From positions 12,445,118-12,509,117 of the forward strand of contig NC_087078.1 of assembly GCF_026151205.1 (NCBI RefSeq): a stretch of 64,000 nt of DNA, in the 5' to 3' direction. Source of the DNA: Bolinopsis microptera (taxonomy: Eukaryota; Ctenophora; Tentaculata; Lobata; Bolinopsidae). Shown piece after piece: positions 63,424 to 64,000 of this stretch; position 1 is the first letter of the stretch; every line of letters begins with the position of its first letter. Under the pieces are notes generated by a model. It saw nothing but the letters and a program-made list of their open reading frames with translations, was not told the origin of the DNA and searched no databases. A program made the translations under genes and the position numbers.

Positions 63424-64000
63424 ATGTTGGAGTTGACGCTGAGCACAGCACAAGTGGTTCCCCTAGCAACATTCTGCCTGCTGGTTGTAATAATGGGTCT
63501 GATTGGAAACGGCCTCGTCGTCTACTCATCTATCCGGTATAACGCCATAAAACTAGACCGGATCTCCATTGTACTGGTAAGGAACCTGGCAGTGGCGGAT
63601 ATGCTATACACTATAGTGGTGGTGATACCTATCACTGTCACCTACTTCGCTGGGAGGTACATTATGGGTGACATCTATTGCTTCATCAGCGCTCATCTGG
63701 CGTTCATACCTGCTGGTGTGAACTTCCACACTGTCCTGACAATTACAGCTTATAGACTCAGAGTGATTGCCTTCCCACTGCATCCAGTTTCAAAGAGGTC
63801 CATTCATCTAGCTATTTTAATGATCTGGATTTTCGCGATGGATGGACCAGCGGTAACTTTAGGCTACAAGTCCAATTTTGTGTTTGAACCTGCAGTTACT
63901 AGATGCCTCACTACAATTCATACAAATCAGGATGCTGCCCCATTATGGGGGACTGTGATCATCCTACAGATTATAGTACCTATTATCCTCATCACAGTTT
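63424..64000 (+). CDS. Class A (rhodopsin-like) G protein-coupled receptor, N-terminal part
   Basis: An open frame from ATG 63424 runs off the window after 192 codons. TM1 has the GN motif (GLIGNGLVVYSS), TM2 has LAVAD (RNLAVADMLYTIVVVIP), followed by the TM3 Cys (GDIYCFISAH). At the end of TM3 the usual DRY is replaced by YRL (ITAYRLRVIAFPLHP). TM4 (ILMIWIFAMDGPAV), a loop Cys (TRCLTT) and the start of TM5 (VIILQIIVPIILI) follow. Short N-terminus, no signal peptide. The ligand cannot be told. No intron is seen in the visible part. Confidence 0.88.
   Translation, partial: MLELTLSTAQVVPLATFCLLVVIMGLIGNGLVVYSSIRYNAIKLDRISIVLVRNLAVADMLYTIVVVIPITVTYFAGRYIMGDIYCFISAHLAFIPAGVNFHTVLTITAYRLRVIAFPLHPVSKRSIHLAILMIWIFAMDGPAVTLGYKSNFVFEPAVTRCLTTIHTNQDAAPLWGTVIILQIIVPIILITV

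Overview
The window is eukaryotic, intron-rich, AT-rich nuclear DNA from an animal. The host genes are metazoan-type: an ER Hsp70 (BiP) ending in KDEL, a tetraspanin, an SLC46-like transporter, a QRICH2-like (DUF4795) flagellar protein, a purine nucleoside phosphorylase and a class A GPCR. Introns use GT-AG sites throughout. The mix of element types and the style of the GPCR suggest an early-branching metazoan, possibly a cnidarian, but that placement is an inference and is weak.

Layout. 1-9930: the 3' end of a PNP gene (+), whose last intron (736-9831) holds an RNase H relic of a non-LTR retrotransposon and a 7.7-kb DNA transposon with 370-bp inverted termini that encodes an XPG/FEN-type nuclease protein (Academ-like). 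10850-13140: a tetraspanin (-). 13160-17680: repeats, a tRNA-derived SINE and a MITE, no convincing gene. 17682-22265: a complete 12-exon SLC46-like transporter (+). 23478-44687: a QRICH2-like gene (-) of about 16-18 exons. Its large intron (29820-38623) has taken up three mobile elements: a decayed hAT, a Penelope-like element with its GIY-YIG nuclease in front of the RT, and a 5'-truncated RLE-type non-LTR element flanked by a 31-bp direct repeat. 44700-48198: no recognised gene. 48199-51522: a complete 8-exon BiP/HSPA5 (+). 53701-60612: non-coding transposons with terminal inverted repeats and many internal copies of short motifs, one nested in another. 60642-61254: the 3' end of an unknown Pro/Ala-rich gene (-). 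63424-64000: a GPCR (+) that runs off the window.

All exon models were made by eye from splice motifs and codon phase. For PNP exon junction, SLC46, BiP, tetraspanin and QRICH2-like the phases close exactly, which is strong internal support. The genes are unrelated housekeeping and cell-surface genes and do not form a pathway. The most notable content is the mobile DNA: an apparently intact Academ-like transposase, a permuted Penelope-like element whose two domains are split only by one in-frame TAG, and several apparently non-autonomous families defined by arrays of short motifs.
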